DNA of 64,000 nucleotides from Pontibacter sp. G13. GTDB taxonomy: Bacteria; Bacteroidota; Bacteroidia; J057. Shown here in pieces: positions 53,022 through 61,951 of the stretch (positions are counted from its first letter, which is position 1; each line of letters begins with the position of its first letter). The translations under genes and the position numbers were made by a program. The notes beneath the pieces were generated by a model. The model saw nothing but the letters and a program-made list of their open reading frames with translations, was not told the DNA's origin and searched no databases. Location: the NCBI RefSeq assembly GCF_031851795.1, contig NZ_CP134696.1:3926501-3990500 (forward strand), given 5' to 3'.

Positions 53022-56000
53022 ATGCGTCAGATATTTTGTGTTTGCTTGTTCACTTGGCTCCTGTTCTCCTTTTCCGCTGGCAATGCTCAGGGATTGATTT
53101 CCTATACGTATTCCTATTCCGAGAATCTGGGGAATCCAGCTGGAGTTAATTCGGAAGGAGATGATGTAGTGGACGGCACTTGGGCGGTTGCAATGCCGGG
53201 GCTTCAGTTCCAAAACACGTGGTCTGCGGGGCATGCCTTGCCCATTGACTTCGACTTCTTCGGAACGGAAGTGGATAGCTTCTGGGTGAGCGCAAATGGG
53301 ATGTTGACCTTCAGTTCCCCTTCGGGTTCCCCGAGTAACTCCGCCACGAATTTGCCCTCTGGCGGACTTCCCAATTTGTCCATTGCTTGTTTTTGGGAAT
53401 CATTTACCTCCAATATCCCCACTGGGTCTAATGACATGGTGGTCACAAAATCTTTTGGTACAAGTCCCAACAGACAATTTTGGATCAAGTGGGCTTCCTT
53501 CGAATGGGCTTCTTCAAGCTTTGTTTTCGCTTCCATCGTTTTGGAGGAATCGACGGATAAAGTCTACATCGTGGATATGTACACCAGCCCTACTGCTACA
53601 ACGCTTGATCCGGTGGTGGGCTTACAAAAGAATTCCTCATTCGCAGTAGGCGCATCGAGTGCAGAAGCTGTTTTCGCGGGTCTGGGCTCGAGCGAAGTGG
53701 ACAATAGTTATTTCACCTTTGAACCCTATGAAATTCCTCCCCATGATCTTGTGCCGACTGATTTGCTCTCCCCGGCTAGTGGTGGGTGCGGCTTGGGGAT
53801 GACGCCTGTTTCGATTAGGGTGGCCAATTTGGGTCAACTACCCGCTACCAATATGAAGGCTAGATTCCGAGTGGATGAGGGCGCTTGGATCACGGAAACG
53901 ATCCCTGGGACCATCCAAGCAGGAGATAGCGTGCTGTTTACGTTCCAGCAAATGGCAGATTTGTCTACGCCAGGAGATCGTGAGCTAACCATTGCTTTAT
54001 TTCTGAATGGAGATGGCAACATTCACAATGATACACTGAATGCGGTCATTCCTCATTATCTGTTGATCGATCAGTTTCCCTATCAAGAAGATTTCGAGTC
54101 GGGGGCAGCAGGATGGCGGTCTGGTGGTACCAATAGCAGTTGGGAATTGGCTGAACCCAATGGGAATTTTATTCAAGGGGCTGCTTCCGGGGTAAATGCA
54201 TGGGTCACCGGGGCGATTTCTCAACACAACAGTTTTGAGCATTCGTGGGTGGAAAGTCCATGCTTCGATCTGAGCAACGCTCCTCAAGATTGTTGGATTG
54301 GAATGCAGGTCTATTGGGAAAGTGAGTTTGGCTGGGATGGTGCTGTATTTCAGGTTTCTTCGGATGGAGGAGCAAATTGGGAGACACTGGGTACTTCCCA
54401 TGAATCTGATTGGTACAATTCTCAACAAATTAACAGTTCTCCCGGTGGATCCATTTTTGGGTGGAGTGGCCATGGAACTTCCAACACGCATGCCAAGGTC
54501 TGGAAGCCTGTGACGCATGCCTTGCCTCAATCGGTCATTGGCCAGCCGGAAGTAAGATTTAGAATGGTCTTTGCCTCTGCTGGTGGCCAGAACTTCGATG
54601 GGTTTGCCTTTGATCAATTTGTCATCGGAGAACCACCATCGGATCCTGATTTGGAAAGTGGGTTTGTGTGTAATGAGACCTTGATAGATGCCTTTTCCGG
54701 AACTAATCAAGTGCTTTGGTCCACGGGGGATACGACCTCACAGATTACTCTTACACATACCGGAGAGGCTGACATATTGGATAGTATGATTACTGTCCGA
54801 GTAGAAAATGAACTGGGCCTATTCAAACGGGATACCATCATCTTCAGTATCAGTGTGCCGACGGTGGCGACTTTGGATACGGCTTTTCATATCGATTGTC
54901 ATGGAGGATCTACTGGAGCGATTCTATTGGGAATTAAGGGAGGAAAAGCGCCATTTACCTATGAATGGAGCAATGGGATGACCACCCAAAACTTAGACCA
55001 AGTAAAGGCTGGAACATATTCGGGAACTGGGGCGGATGCGACCGGTTGTCCCTTTGTGTTGCCAGAGGTGATCTTGACTCAAAACCCGCCCATTACCGTT
55101 GAGACGACTGCCACGCCTGTCACCTGTTATGGTGATGCTGATGGCTCTGTTTTCGTGTTTGCTTCTGGTGGAGCGGGGGATTTTTCCTATCAATGGAATC
55201 ATGGCCCGACGGATTCGCAGCTGGACAATGTCTCCAGTGGAGCTTATTCAGTAACTGTCCTAGATGGGCTGGGATGCTTGAAAATTAGGGAGATAGAAGT
55301 GCCTCAACCAGATAGTTTAACCATGGACCTGATCGCATATGATCCCAATCCTTGCCCTGGAGACATGGAGGGAAGGTTGAAGATGGCGGTTTCCGGAGGG
55401 GTAGAGCCCTATACGTACGCATGGTCCCATGGAGTTATCTCAAGGACGGCGGCGGGGCTTCCTGTGGGATCATACTACTTGACAGTGGTGGATTCGCAGG
55501 GCTGTGCTCGGACTTCGCAGTGGATGGAGGTAGGATATATTCAAGATGAACCGGTCGCTGACTTTTCCATCAATCAGACAGGAGAAATGGTCGAATTGAT
55601 GGACGCATCTCAGCATGGGGATTCTTTATGGTGGAGTCTAGGGGACGGAAATATGTCCACAGACAGTATGCCCATCCACACGTATGCGCAAGGAGGTATT
55701 TACGAAATCACGCAGTATGTCCAGAATGGATGCGGTACAGACTCTGCCTCTCAGAACATTTCCATTCAATCTGTAGGGATTCTACCGACCCTTGACCAAG
55801 GACTTGCGCGGGTCGTTCCCAATCCATCAGAAGGTCGATTCATTCTGTTTTTGGAGGATCGACAATTGCTGGGGGGCAAAATCAGCTTGATGGGTACAGA
55901 CGGCCGAACGCTTTGGCAGGGATATATTCCGGATTATTTACCGGATGACAAATGGCCTATTGACTTGCGAGGACGAATAAATCAAGGAATTTACTTGTTG

Positions 56001-56051
56001 CAGGTCGAAACATCTGTGGGGAATTGGATCTCGCGGGTGATTATTCGCTGA
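53022..56051 (+). CDS. Large T9SS-exported surface protein with SprB repeats and PKD domain
   Basis: A 1009-residue secreted protein. Signal peptide 1-22 (ending GNAQ). Residues about 350-545 look like a MAM-type or laminin-G-like domain (PYQEDFESGAAGW to FDGFAFDQFVIG). Three SprB repeats follow at about 620-680, 695-755 and 770-830, seen in FHIDCHGGSTGAILLGIKGG, VTCYGDADGSVFVFASGG and PNPCPGDMEGRLKMAVSGG. A PKD domain is at about 845-905 (WWSLGDGNMST). The C-terminal T9SS type A sorting domain begins ARVVPNPSEGRFILFL (about 935). SprB is the gliding adhesin family; here it is likely a surface adhesin. Confidence 0.88.
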   Translation: MRQIFCVCLFTWLLFSFSAGNAQGLISYTYSYSENLGNPAGVNSEGDDVVDGTWAVAMPGLQFQNTWSAGHALPIDFDFFGTEVDSFWVSANGMLTFSSPSGSPSNSATNLPSGGLPNLSIACFWESFTSNIPTGSNDMVVTKSFGTSPNRQFWIKWASFEWASSSFVFASIVLEESTDKVYIVDMYTSPTATTLDPVVGLQKNSSFAVGASSAEAVFAGLGSSEVDNSYFTFEPYEIPPHDLVPTDLLSPASGGCGLGMTPVSIRVANLGQLPATNMKARFRVDEGAWITETIPGTIQAGDSVLFTFQQMADLSTPGDRELTIALFLNGDGNIHNDTLNAVIPHYLLIDQFPYQEDFESGAAGWRSGGTNSSWELAEPNGNFIQGAASGVNAWVTGAISQHNSFEHSWVESPCFDLSNAPQDCWIGMQVYWESEFGWDGAVFQVSSDGGANWETLGTSHESDWYNSQQINSSPGGSIFGWSGHGTSNTHAKVWKPVTHALPQSVIGQPEVRFRMVFASAGGQNFDGFAFDQFVIGEPPSDPDLESGFVCNETLIDAFSGTNQVLWSTGDTTSQITLTHTGEADILDSMITVRVENELGLFKRDTIIFSISVPTVATLDTAFHIDCHGGSTGAILLGIKGGKAPFTYEWSNGMTTQNLDQVKAGTYSGTGADATGCPFVLPEVILTQNPPITVETTATPVTCYGDADGSVFVFASGGAGDFSYQWNHGPTDSQLDNVSSGAYSVTVLDGLGCLKIREIEVPQPDSLTMDLIAYDPNPCPGDMEGRLKMAVSGGVEPYTYAWSHGVISRTAAGLPVGSYYLTVVDSQGCARTSQWMEVGYIQDEPVADFSINQTGEMVELMDASQHGDSLWWSLGDGNMSTDSMPIHTYAQGGIYEITQYVQNGCGTDSASQNISIQSVGILPTLDQGLARVVPNPSEGRFILFLEDRQLLGGKISLMGTDGRTLWQGYIPDYLPDDKWPIDLRGRINQGIYLLQVETSVGNWISRVIIR

Positions 56052-56123
56052 TATTTCTTCGAAAATGACTCTGCCCATTCAAGTGTAGGACATTTTGGGA
56101 ATGGAACTATTTAGGAAATAATT

Positions 56124-56158
56124 GGCAGCTCATTTTGGCAAAACCTAAATGAGCTGCC
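56124..56158 (+). promoter_or_regulatory. Perfect 12-bp hairpin ending at the start codon of the SBBP gene
   Basis: GGCAGCTCATTT (56124-56135) is perfectly complementary to AAATGAGCTGCC (56147-56158), with an 11-base loop, and the ATG begins at 56159. No T run follows, so it is not an ordinary terminator. It would mask the ribosome-binding region of the 56159 gene. It could be a translation control element or an mRNA-stabilising end of the upstream transcript. Confidence 0.6.
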
Positions 56159-58891
56159 ATGTCTGTCACTCGTTGTCTACTCCTTTGCCTAGCATTTTTT
56201 CCCTGTACATTCCCTTTCGCGCAAACCCCATCCAGCAATCATGTATGGTTTGAGGAGAATCTCGGACAGTGGGACGAATCCATCCAATATTTGACCCGGC
56301 TCCCCAATCGTCATGTCCGGTTTGTGGAAGAAGGTGTGAGTCTTGCTCTTATCCGAGAAATTCCCTCTTCGACTCCTTCCCACAAAAACATTCACCATCC
56401 CGATCTAGATCCCCGTTGGTTCAAGGAGCCTGTCAACAGGCGTGAAGCCAAGGTGATTACTTGGACTCCTCAAACACCCCACCTTCCTACAGCTTGGAGG
56501 GCGGATTCAATTTTGCCAGAGGTCGTTCATTATTTGATTGGGGAAGATTCAGCCGATTGGGTACAAGGGGTTCATCGATACAGACGGCTTCGCAAGCAGG
56601 ATGTATGGCCACAGATAGATTGGGTGTTTTACGAGTCCGATTCGGGGCTTCTGGCCTATGACCTCTGGGTGAATCCCGGGGGTAAACCTTCGGATATCTC
56701 TTTTTCCTACGATGGGGCTGACAGTCTCCATATTCTTGCATCGGGAGATCTGGAGATCCATACAGAATGGGGAATTGTCCTAGACCAAGCGCCTATCGCT
56801 TACCAGTTACAAGGGACGGATACCGTATTCATTGCTTCGAGCTTCGTTTTGCGAGATGATTTGAGTGTTGGCTTTCATATCAACGGGGATTGGGATCGGT
56901 CCAAGGAACTGATCATTGACCCTCTGACCCTGAATTGGAGTACGTTTTTCCACCATAGCGATTCAGATGATTACCTAATGGGAATCGCGAAAGATGCTGC
57001 AGGCTACCTGTATGCATGTGGATACACCAAATCGACGATGTTTCCGGTTGCGCCTGGCATCTATCAAGCGTCATTCTCTGGAGTCCTAGATGGTTACATC
57101 GCCAAATTCACTGCGAATGGATCAGCGCTGCTTTTCGCTACATACCTAGGCGGTTCTTCATGGGAGATTCCGATAGGCATTCACCTCGATGCCCAAGGAG
57201 ATATCTCCATTGCCGGGTACACACAATCTTCCGATTTTCCTACTACTTCCGGAGTGATTCAACCAGCATGGGCTGGGGGTCAGCTGGATGGTTTTATGGC
57301 TACCCTGTCTGCGTCGGGCAGTCAGTTGGTGAATTCAAGCTATTTCGGCGGTGGGAGTAGAGATTATCTGTATGGAATGGATGTGGATGCGTCCGGAAAC
57401 TGGATTCTGGCGGGCTATACCTATTCCTCAGATTTTCCTGTGACAATCGGTGCTTATCAAACTGCACTGGCTGGAGATGGAGATGCTTGGGTGGCCAAAT
57501 TTTCTCCAGATTTGTCTTCCACCCATTTTTGCTCCTTCATTGGCGGAAGTTATGCAGAATTGGCCTCTTCGGTATTGGCACTCCCCAATGGCCAAATAGG
57601 CGTGGTGGGAAGTACGGGATCCGCTGATTTTCCCGTGACATCGGGTGCATTCCAAACCATACTTTCAGTCGCTCCCGGTTATTCTCCTACCGATGGATTC
57701 GTCAGTATCCTACATTCATCTGGAAGTCAATTGATCGCTTCGACCTATTTGGGGGGAACAGATTACGACGAGGTGGAGGATATTGAGCAAGACTTGAATG
57801 GAGATCTGGTTCTAGTGGGAAGGACAGGGTCCACAGATTTCCCTACAACAGCTGGAGTCATTCTTCCTGCGAATGACCCTAGCCTGGGGAGTCAGAGCGG
57901 TTTTGTGGCAAAAATCTCAAGCGACCTATCCAATCTTTCTTGGGCGACTTGCTTGGGGGGGAGTTTGGGGGATTTTCTGACAGATGTGGAGGTGAATCTC
58001 AATGGGGAACCGCTAGTGGTGGGAGCATCAAGTTCGACTAACTATCCGGTTACATTTGGAAGTCCCTCACTGGGAGGGAATTATGATGTGGTGCTTTCGC
58101 TTTTGAATGCAAGTGGGACAGGATTGCTGGAATCTAGATTCATTGGAGGCATGGAGAATGAATACCCTCGATCGGCCGCTAGTCTTCAATATGATGGTTA
58201 TTCCGCGACCTTAGCCATGACCACCCATAGTACCAATATGCCCATGGTTGGCTCGCCTTATCAAGGGGTCAAGACAAACGGGTCTAACGATGCACCCTGG
58301 CTGGCTGCCATCGATTTGAACGCTGTCCTAGATGCTGAAAAATGGGAAGTGGACGTGCATTGGGATAAGACAAATCTTGCGGGGCAGGTCGAAGCACAGG
58401 CGCCTGAAAGCTGGGATTTAGATCGGGTGATCTTGGAAAGAATGGGCGAGTCTGAAATTATTTGGGAGCAAATCGTAGAGGAATCCGCAGGTTCGAGTAA
58501 TTGGAACTGGACAGATCAAACAATCGGAAACTCAGGAGAAAGAAGCTGGTATTACCGAGTCAAGGGATTCGAAAAAAATGGCACCATGAGATTGAGTGAA
58601 GCCAAATGGTTGAACATTCCTCCTGCCTATCAACAAGGAAAATGGACCATTGGTCCTAATCCTGTCCATCATTCTCTGTCAATTTCAGCGGAGGGAATTA
58701 CTGCTTTACATGTGCGATTGGAAATGATCGACATGCTGGGGAGCGTGGTAGCTACACGACGTTGTGAGGTCTCTAAAGACGGTGCATTTCATACCCAATG
58801 GGCCATATCCCAATTATCAGCAGGAGTGTATGGACTCACGATTAGAGATAATCGCAGTGTTTTGATGCAAACATTGATTCAGGTCCATTGA
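56159..58891 (+). CDS. T9SS-exported SBBP-repeat protein
   Basis: A 910-residue secreted protein. Signal peptide 1-21 (FPCTFPFAQ). An N-terminal domain opens with FEENLGQWDESIQYLTR as in the common SBBP-repeat protein family. Beta-propeller repeats (SBBP) occupy about 265-720, with phrases such as YLYACGYTKSTMFPV, ISIAGYTQSSDFPTTSG, WILAGYTYSSDFPVT and LVLVGRTGSTDFPTT. A short fibronectin-like stretch is followed by a T9SS type A sorting domain starting IGPNPVHHSLSISAE. Unknown ligand. The preceding hairpin ends at its ATG. Its last bases overlap the next gene's possible TTG start. Confidence 0.88.
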   Translation: MSVTRCLLLCLAFFPCTFPFAQTPSSNHVWFEENLGQWDESIQYLTRLPNRHVRFVEEGVSLALIREIPSSTPSHKNIHHPDLDPRWFKEPVNRREAKVITWTPQTPHLPTAWRADSILPEVVHYLIGEDSADWVQGVHRYRRLRKQDVWPQIDWVFYESDSGLLAYDLWVNPGGKPSDISFSYDGADSLHILASGDLEIHTEWGIVLDQAPIAYQLQGTDTVFIASSFVLRDDLSVGFHINGDWDRSKELIIDPLTLNWSTFFHHSDSDDYLMGIAKDAAGYLYACGYTKSTMFPVAPGIYQASFSGVLDGYIAKFTANGSALLFATYLGGSSWEIPIGIHLDAQGDISIAGYTQSSDFPTTSGVIQPAWAGGQLDGFMATLSASGSQLVNSSYFGGGSRDYLYGMDVDASGNWILAGYTYSSDFPVTIGAYQTALAGDGDAWVAKFSPDLSSTHFCSFIGGSYAELASSVLALPNGQIGVVGSTGSADFPVTSGAFQTILSVAPGYSPTDGFVSILHSSGSQLIASTYLGGTDYDEVEDIEQDLNGDLVLVGRTGSTDFPTTAGVILPANDPSLGSQSGFVAKISSDLSNLSWATCLGGSLGDFLTDVEVNLNGEPLVVGASSSTNYPVTFGSPSLGGNYDVVLSLLNASGTGLLESRFIGGMENEYPRSAASLQYDGYSATLAMTTHSTNMPMVGSPYQGVKTNGSNDAPWLAAIDLNAVLDAEKWEVDVHWDKTNLAGQVEAQAPESWDLDRVILERMGESEIIWEQIVEESAGSSNWNWTDQTIGNSGERSWYYRVKGFEKNGTMRLSEAKWLNIPPAYQQGKWTIGPNPVHHSLSISAEGITALHVRLEMIDMLGSVVATRRCEVSKDGAFHTQWAISQLSAGVYGLTIRDNRSVLMQTLIQVH

Positions 58892-59484
58892 CTGAGCTAC
58901 TGGTTTTTTGGGTAATTTTCGGGCAAAACAACAGATTCTTGGAAGTATCAAAAACATTGCAGCAATCCCAGTGCTGGGTAGATAAATTGGTGGTGGGACT
59001 CAATCTATGCCCGTTTGCCAAGCCCGTTATACAGCAAAATCAGCTGAAGTGGGTAGAGACCCAAACAGAGGATATGGATGAATTGTGGGATCTGTGTAAG
59101 GAAGAGGTGGCTCTTTTGATGGCAGCTAGTCCCAAAGAAGTTGAAACCACGCTGATCGTACATCCCCGAGCATTGCTTGATTTTGAGATGTTTTGGGATT
59201 TTGTTCAGCAGTTTGAGGACGCGTTGGCTTTATCGGGGATGGATGAATCGGTCCAATTGGCCAGTTTTCATCCCGATTATTTGTTTGAAGGAGAAGATCC
59301 CCAAGACCCATCCCATTTTACCAATCGGTCTCCCCACCCGATGATCCATTTGCTCAGAGTTGCTTCTGTGGAGCAGGTAGTTGAACAATTTCCTGATACT
59401 TTGGGCATTCCGGAGGAAAATGTGAAAAGGTTGCAAGAAATGGGTTTGAAGGAAGTCCAAGATTTACGAGATTCCTGTTTATAA
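58888..59484 (+). CDS. DUF1415 family protein
   Basis: Up to 198 residues. The family core opens CWVDKLVVGLNLCPFAKPV (about residues 29-47) and includes FHPDYLFEGEDPQDPSHF and TNRSPHPMIHLLRVASV, the classic DUF1415 pattern of conserved Cys, His and Arg. Function unknown; the conserved residues hint at a metal or phosphate-binding enzyme. The start is unclear: the frame opens with a TTG at 58888 that overlaps the upstream stop (TTGA), but the first 17 residues are hydrophobic and atypical. A TTG at 58939 is a better family fit. No ATG is available. Confidence 0.8.
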   Translation: MTELLVFWVIFGQNNRFLEVSKTLQQSQCWVDKLVVGLNLCPFAKPVIQQNQLKWVETQTEDMDELWDLCKEEVALLMAASPKEVETTLIVHPRALLDFEMFWDFVQQFEDALALSGMDESVQLASFHPDYLFEGEDPQDPSHFTNRSPHPMIHLLRVASVEQVVEQFPDTLGIPEENVKRLQEMGLKEVQDLRDSCL

Positions 59485-59486
59485 GG

Positions 59487-59527
59487 AATTTGTCACAATT
59501 CCTCGCCACAAGACAATTTGCCACAAT
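59487..59527. promoter_or_regulatory. Direct repeats upstream of the second CPBP protease
   Basis: AATTTGTCACAAT (59487-59499) and AATTTGCCACAAT (59515-59527) are near-identical 13-mers, 28 bases apart from start to start, with another CCACAA between them. Spacing close to three helical turns suggests paired binding sites of one regulator. Unproven. Confidence 0.35.
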
Positions 59528-59600
59528 CGAAAACCTCTTGCCGGGGGTTGGACGTTATTAGGTTAATCGATTCAATTTCCGGTACCTAATCCATTCTCGT

Positions 59601-60551
59601 ATGCAATACGGTAAAATCCTCTTATTCCTCATCTTGTCCTTTGGCTTGAGCATTTTCGGGTCATTCATACCCGGTTGGTTTCTGGATGCGGACAGCCTCT
59701 TCTTGCCTTTCTCCAAAATGCTGATGTACTGCTGGGGCCCTGCTGCCGCTGCGATCATTGTACACAAGTTTATCTATGGTGGCTCTATGGCCCGCTACGG
59801 TTGGAACCGAAAGCACTACTCCTTCAGATGGATTTTGGGAACGATATTCTTGCCGCTTCTCGTTGTGGCTGGGACCGTTGCCTACACTTTCCTATTTGGC
59901 GGTGTCTTGCATATTCCCGGGTTTGGCGAGGTGATCTTTGGAGGTGAGGGATTTGTAGGCCGATACATGGATGCTCAAACAGAATTCGGGCATTCATGGT
60001 GGAATGAGGTTCAGATGCCACCAGAAGGATGGATGTTGGCTGGGATTCTTTTGGTTCTGGGCATCGTTGCAGGAACGACCTTCAATCTGCTATTCAATGT
60101 CGGTGAAGAGGTCGGCTGGAGAGGATTTATGCTAGTCGAGACAAAATCGATGGGTTTTTGGGGAAGTAATTTCTTCATTGGAAGCGTATGGGGACTATGG
60201 TTCTTGCCATTGGCAGCGCTCATGGGAGATGAGGGATCTTTGGCTTATGGACTGATCAGTAAATCCTCTGTGGATTTGTTCCCTATCCTTCAATTCATGG
60301 CCTATTACATTTGTATGGCTCCGCTACTTGCTTATTTCTCCATCAAATCTCGGAGTATTTATGCTTCCGCGACCATCAATGGGGTAATGTCTTGGGTAGG
60401 AGGATTGGCAGGGTTCTTCATTGTAGACGCTCACCCGATCTTTGCCGGTACTCATGGACTGACTGGTTTGATGACCATCATCACCATTTTGGGGGTCATT
60501 CTGTATCTAGACAAAGACTTTGTGAAGAATTATGACAAGTGGGTTTACTAG
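59601..60551 (+). CDS. CPBP-family intramembrane protease (second copy)
   Basis: A 316-residue membrane protein with about eight helices. CPBP motif 1 is visible as NVGEEVGWRGFML, motif 2 resembles SVWGLWFLP, where the usual His is replaced (W-x-L-W-F-L-P), and motif 3 is SATINGVMSW. Loss of the histidine in motif 2 makes proteolytic activity uncertain. It may be a transporter-like or immunity-type member. It is not closely similar to the 49633 copy. Direct repeats upstream and a terminator downstream make it a single-gene unit. Confidence 0.85.
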   Translation: MQYGKILLFLILSFGLSIFGSFIPGWFLDADSLFLPFSKMLMYCWGPAAAAIIVHKFIYGGSMARYGWNRKHYSFRWILGTIFLPLLVVAGTVAYTFLFGGVLHIPGFGEVIFGGEGFVGRYMDAQTEFGHSWWNEVQMPPEGWMLAGILLVLGIVAGTTFNLLFNVGEEVGWRGFMLVETKSMGFWGSNFFIGSVWGLWFLPLAALMGDEGSLAYGLISKSSVDLFPILQFMAYYICMAPLLAYFSIKSRSIYASATINGVMSWVGGLAGFFIVDAHPIFAGTHGLTGLMTIITILGVILYLDKDFVKNYDKWVY

Positions 60552-60579
60552 GATTTGTGCCTACTTGTAGATGATATCT

Positions 60580-60609
60580 GGCCACGTTCCTTTGGGATGT
60601 GGCCTTTTT
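60580..60609 (+). terminator. Intrinsic terminator after the second CPBP gene
   Basis: GGCCAC and TTCC pair with GG and GTGGCC in the 60580-60604 hairpin, followed by a T run to 60609. Confidence 0.82.
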
Positions 60610-60666
60610 GTATTTCCGCCGCAGATAGCCAACAGTATTCAGCTTTATCAGGGGAACAGCAGATAC

Positions 60667-60698
60667 AAAAAAAGGCAGCCGGATCACGGCTGCCTTTT
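60667..60698 (-). terminator. Intrinsic terminator after the SCP2-like gene
   Basis: AAAAGGCAGCCG (60670-60681) pairs perfectly with CGGCTGCCTTTT (60687-60698). The A run on the plus side gives a T run on the minus strand. Confidence 0.88.
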
Positions 60699-60718
60699 GG
60701 ATATGCTTGAATGGGAAA

Positions 60719-61021
60719 TTAGCTGAACATGGAGCTCAGTTTCATTGCTACTCCCATGTCTCCATCAATTTTCATTTTTCCACCCATGAAGGCTGCCATT
60801 GGGTTTAGGTCCCCATTGATCATCTCCTGGAAGTCATCATATTGGATGTTGATGGTGCAATCAGCATCCAAATCCTGATTGTGTACTTGGGTGGGATCTT
60901 GAGTGCCATCCAAGAAGATTACGCCTGCTCCATCTGCAAAGGAAAACTTGATGGTAGAGCCCAAAGCGTCAGCAGCTTCGGCCATTTTCTTTACGTTAGC
61001 GGTGGTTGCATCAAGACTCAT
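60719..61021 (-). CDS. SCP2 sterol-binding-like domain protein
   Basis: A 100-residue protein from the ATG at 61021. The SCP2 fold is suggested by DCTINIQYDDFQEMINGDL and NPMAAFMGGKMKIDGDMGVAMKLSSMF. It is a single-domain small lipid-binding form, as in many bacteria, where it may carry fatty acids or hydrophobic ligands. An upstream in-frame start (61081) would add 20 residues lacking family likeness. Convergent with the second CPBP gene and divergent from the sirtuin gene by 204 bases. Confidence 0.85.
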   Translation of the reverse strand: MSLDATTANVKKMAEAADALGSTIKFSFADGAGVIFLDGTQDPTQVHNQDLDADCTINIQYDDFQEMINGDLNPMAAFMGGKMKIDGDMGVAMKLSSMFS

Positions 61022-61225
61022 AATGCTTATTTTCAAAAGTAAATGGATGAATTGATCGAATTTACGTACTTCGATCTCCACCTGAAAGGGAAAATATGGT
61101 TTTTTCTATATTTTCCTCTCAAATGGTATTTCGTACATTTTTGCGACTTTGTGGAGGCTTTTTGCTTTGATAAATAACGCTAACTTTAAGCGCTCAAATC
61201 CATTCATTCTTCGAATTTTCACACA

Positions 61226-61951
61226 ATGGCCCTCGATTCCCCTCAACCCAAAATTGTTGTACTCACCGGCGCTGGAGTCAGTGCGGATTCCGGTATTCAG
61301 ACGTTTCGTGGTGCAGGTGGATTGTGGGAAGGCCATGATGTAACTGAAGTCGCCTCTCCAGAAGGCTTTGCGGCCAATCCTGAATTGGTTTTGCGCTTTT
61401 ACAACGAACGTAGAGCCCAGATGAAAGCCTGCGAGCCTAATGCTGGACATTTGGCTTTGGTCGAGCTTGAGCAAGCATTTGATGTCTTGATCGTCACTCA
61501 AAATGTGGATAATCTCCATGAACGGGCTGGGTCCTCCGCCATTATTCATCTACATGGCGAGCTTTCAAAGGCTCGTAGCGTGAAGAATGAGCACTTGGTG
61601 GTAGATATGGAGGGCGATATTCAACTGGGAGACCTTGGGGAAGATGGTGAGCAGCTACGGCCTCACATCGTTTGGTTTGGGGAAGCAGTTCCCGAAATCT
61701 ATCGAGCCGCAGAACAGATGGCTCAGGCGGACATCATTATCATCATAGGTACCTCACTGGCCGTTTATCCTGCGGCTGGCCTAGTGGATTACGCGCAACC
61801 AAGCGTGCCGATTTTCGTGGTTGACCCCAATGAGGTGCCGATGTACACTGCCAATGAGGTCATCCATATTCAGGAGAAAGGCGCTGTAGGTGTTCCCAAA
61901 CTTGTACAGGAGCTACTAAGTGCCAAAGACTCTGAATCATCGTCCTCTTGA
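61226..61951 (+). CDS. cobB: Sirtuin-type NAD-dependent protein deacylase (zinc-cysteine-less)
   Basis: A 241-residue class III-like sirtuin. NAD site GAGVSADSGIQTFRGAGG at residues 15-32, QNVDNLHERAG at 92-102 and the catalytic H110 in IHLHGEL. Y59 and R62 in FYNERR form the YxxR pair that in CobB and SIRT5 prefers succinyl or malonyl lysine. The usual four zinc cysteines (two CxxC) are absent: the stretch after H110 reads KARSVKNEHLVVDMEGDIQL. This variant is known in Bacteroidota. C-terminal tail ends ESSSS. Its last 15 bases overlap the convergent TPR gene. Confidence 0.9.
   Translation: MALDSPQPKIVVLTGAGVSADSGIQTFRGAGGLWEGHDVTEVASPEGFAANPELVLRFYNERRAQMKACEPNAGHLALVELEQAFDVLIVTQNVDNLHERAGSSAIIHLHGELSKARSVKNEHLVVDMEGDIQLGDLGEDGEQLRPHIVWFGEAVPEIYRAAEQMAQADIIIIIGTSLAVYPAAGLVDYAQPSVPIFVVDPNEVPMYTANEVIHIQEKGAVGVPKLVQELLSAKDSESSSS

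Noticed and set aside
59601-60551. CPBP protein as an abortive-infection (Abi) system
   Set aside because: The CPBP family is broad and this gene has no toxin, phage or defence neighbour, so the Abi label alone is not support.
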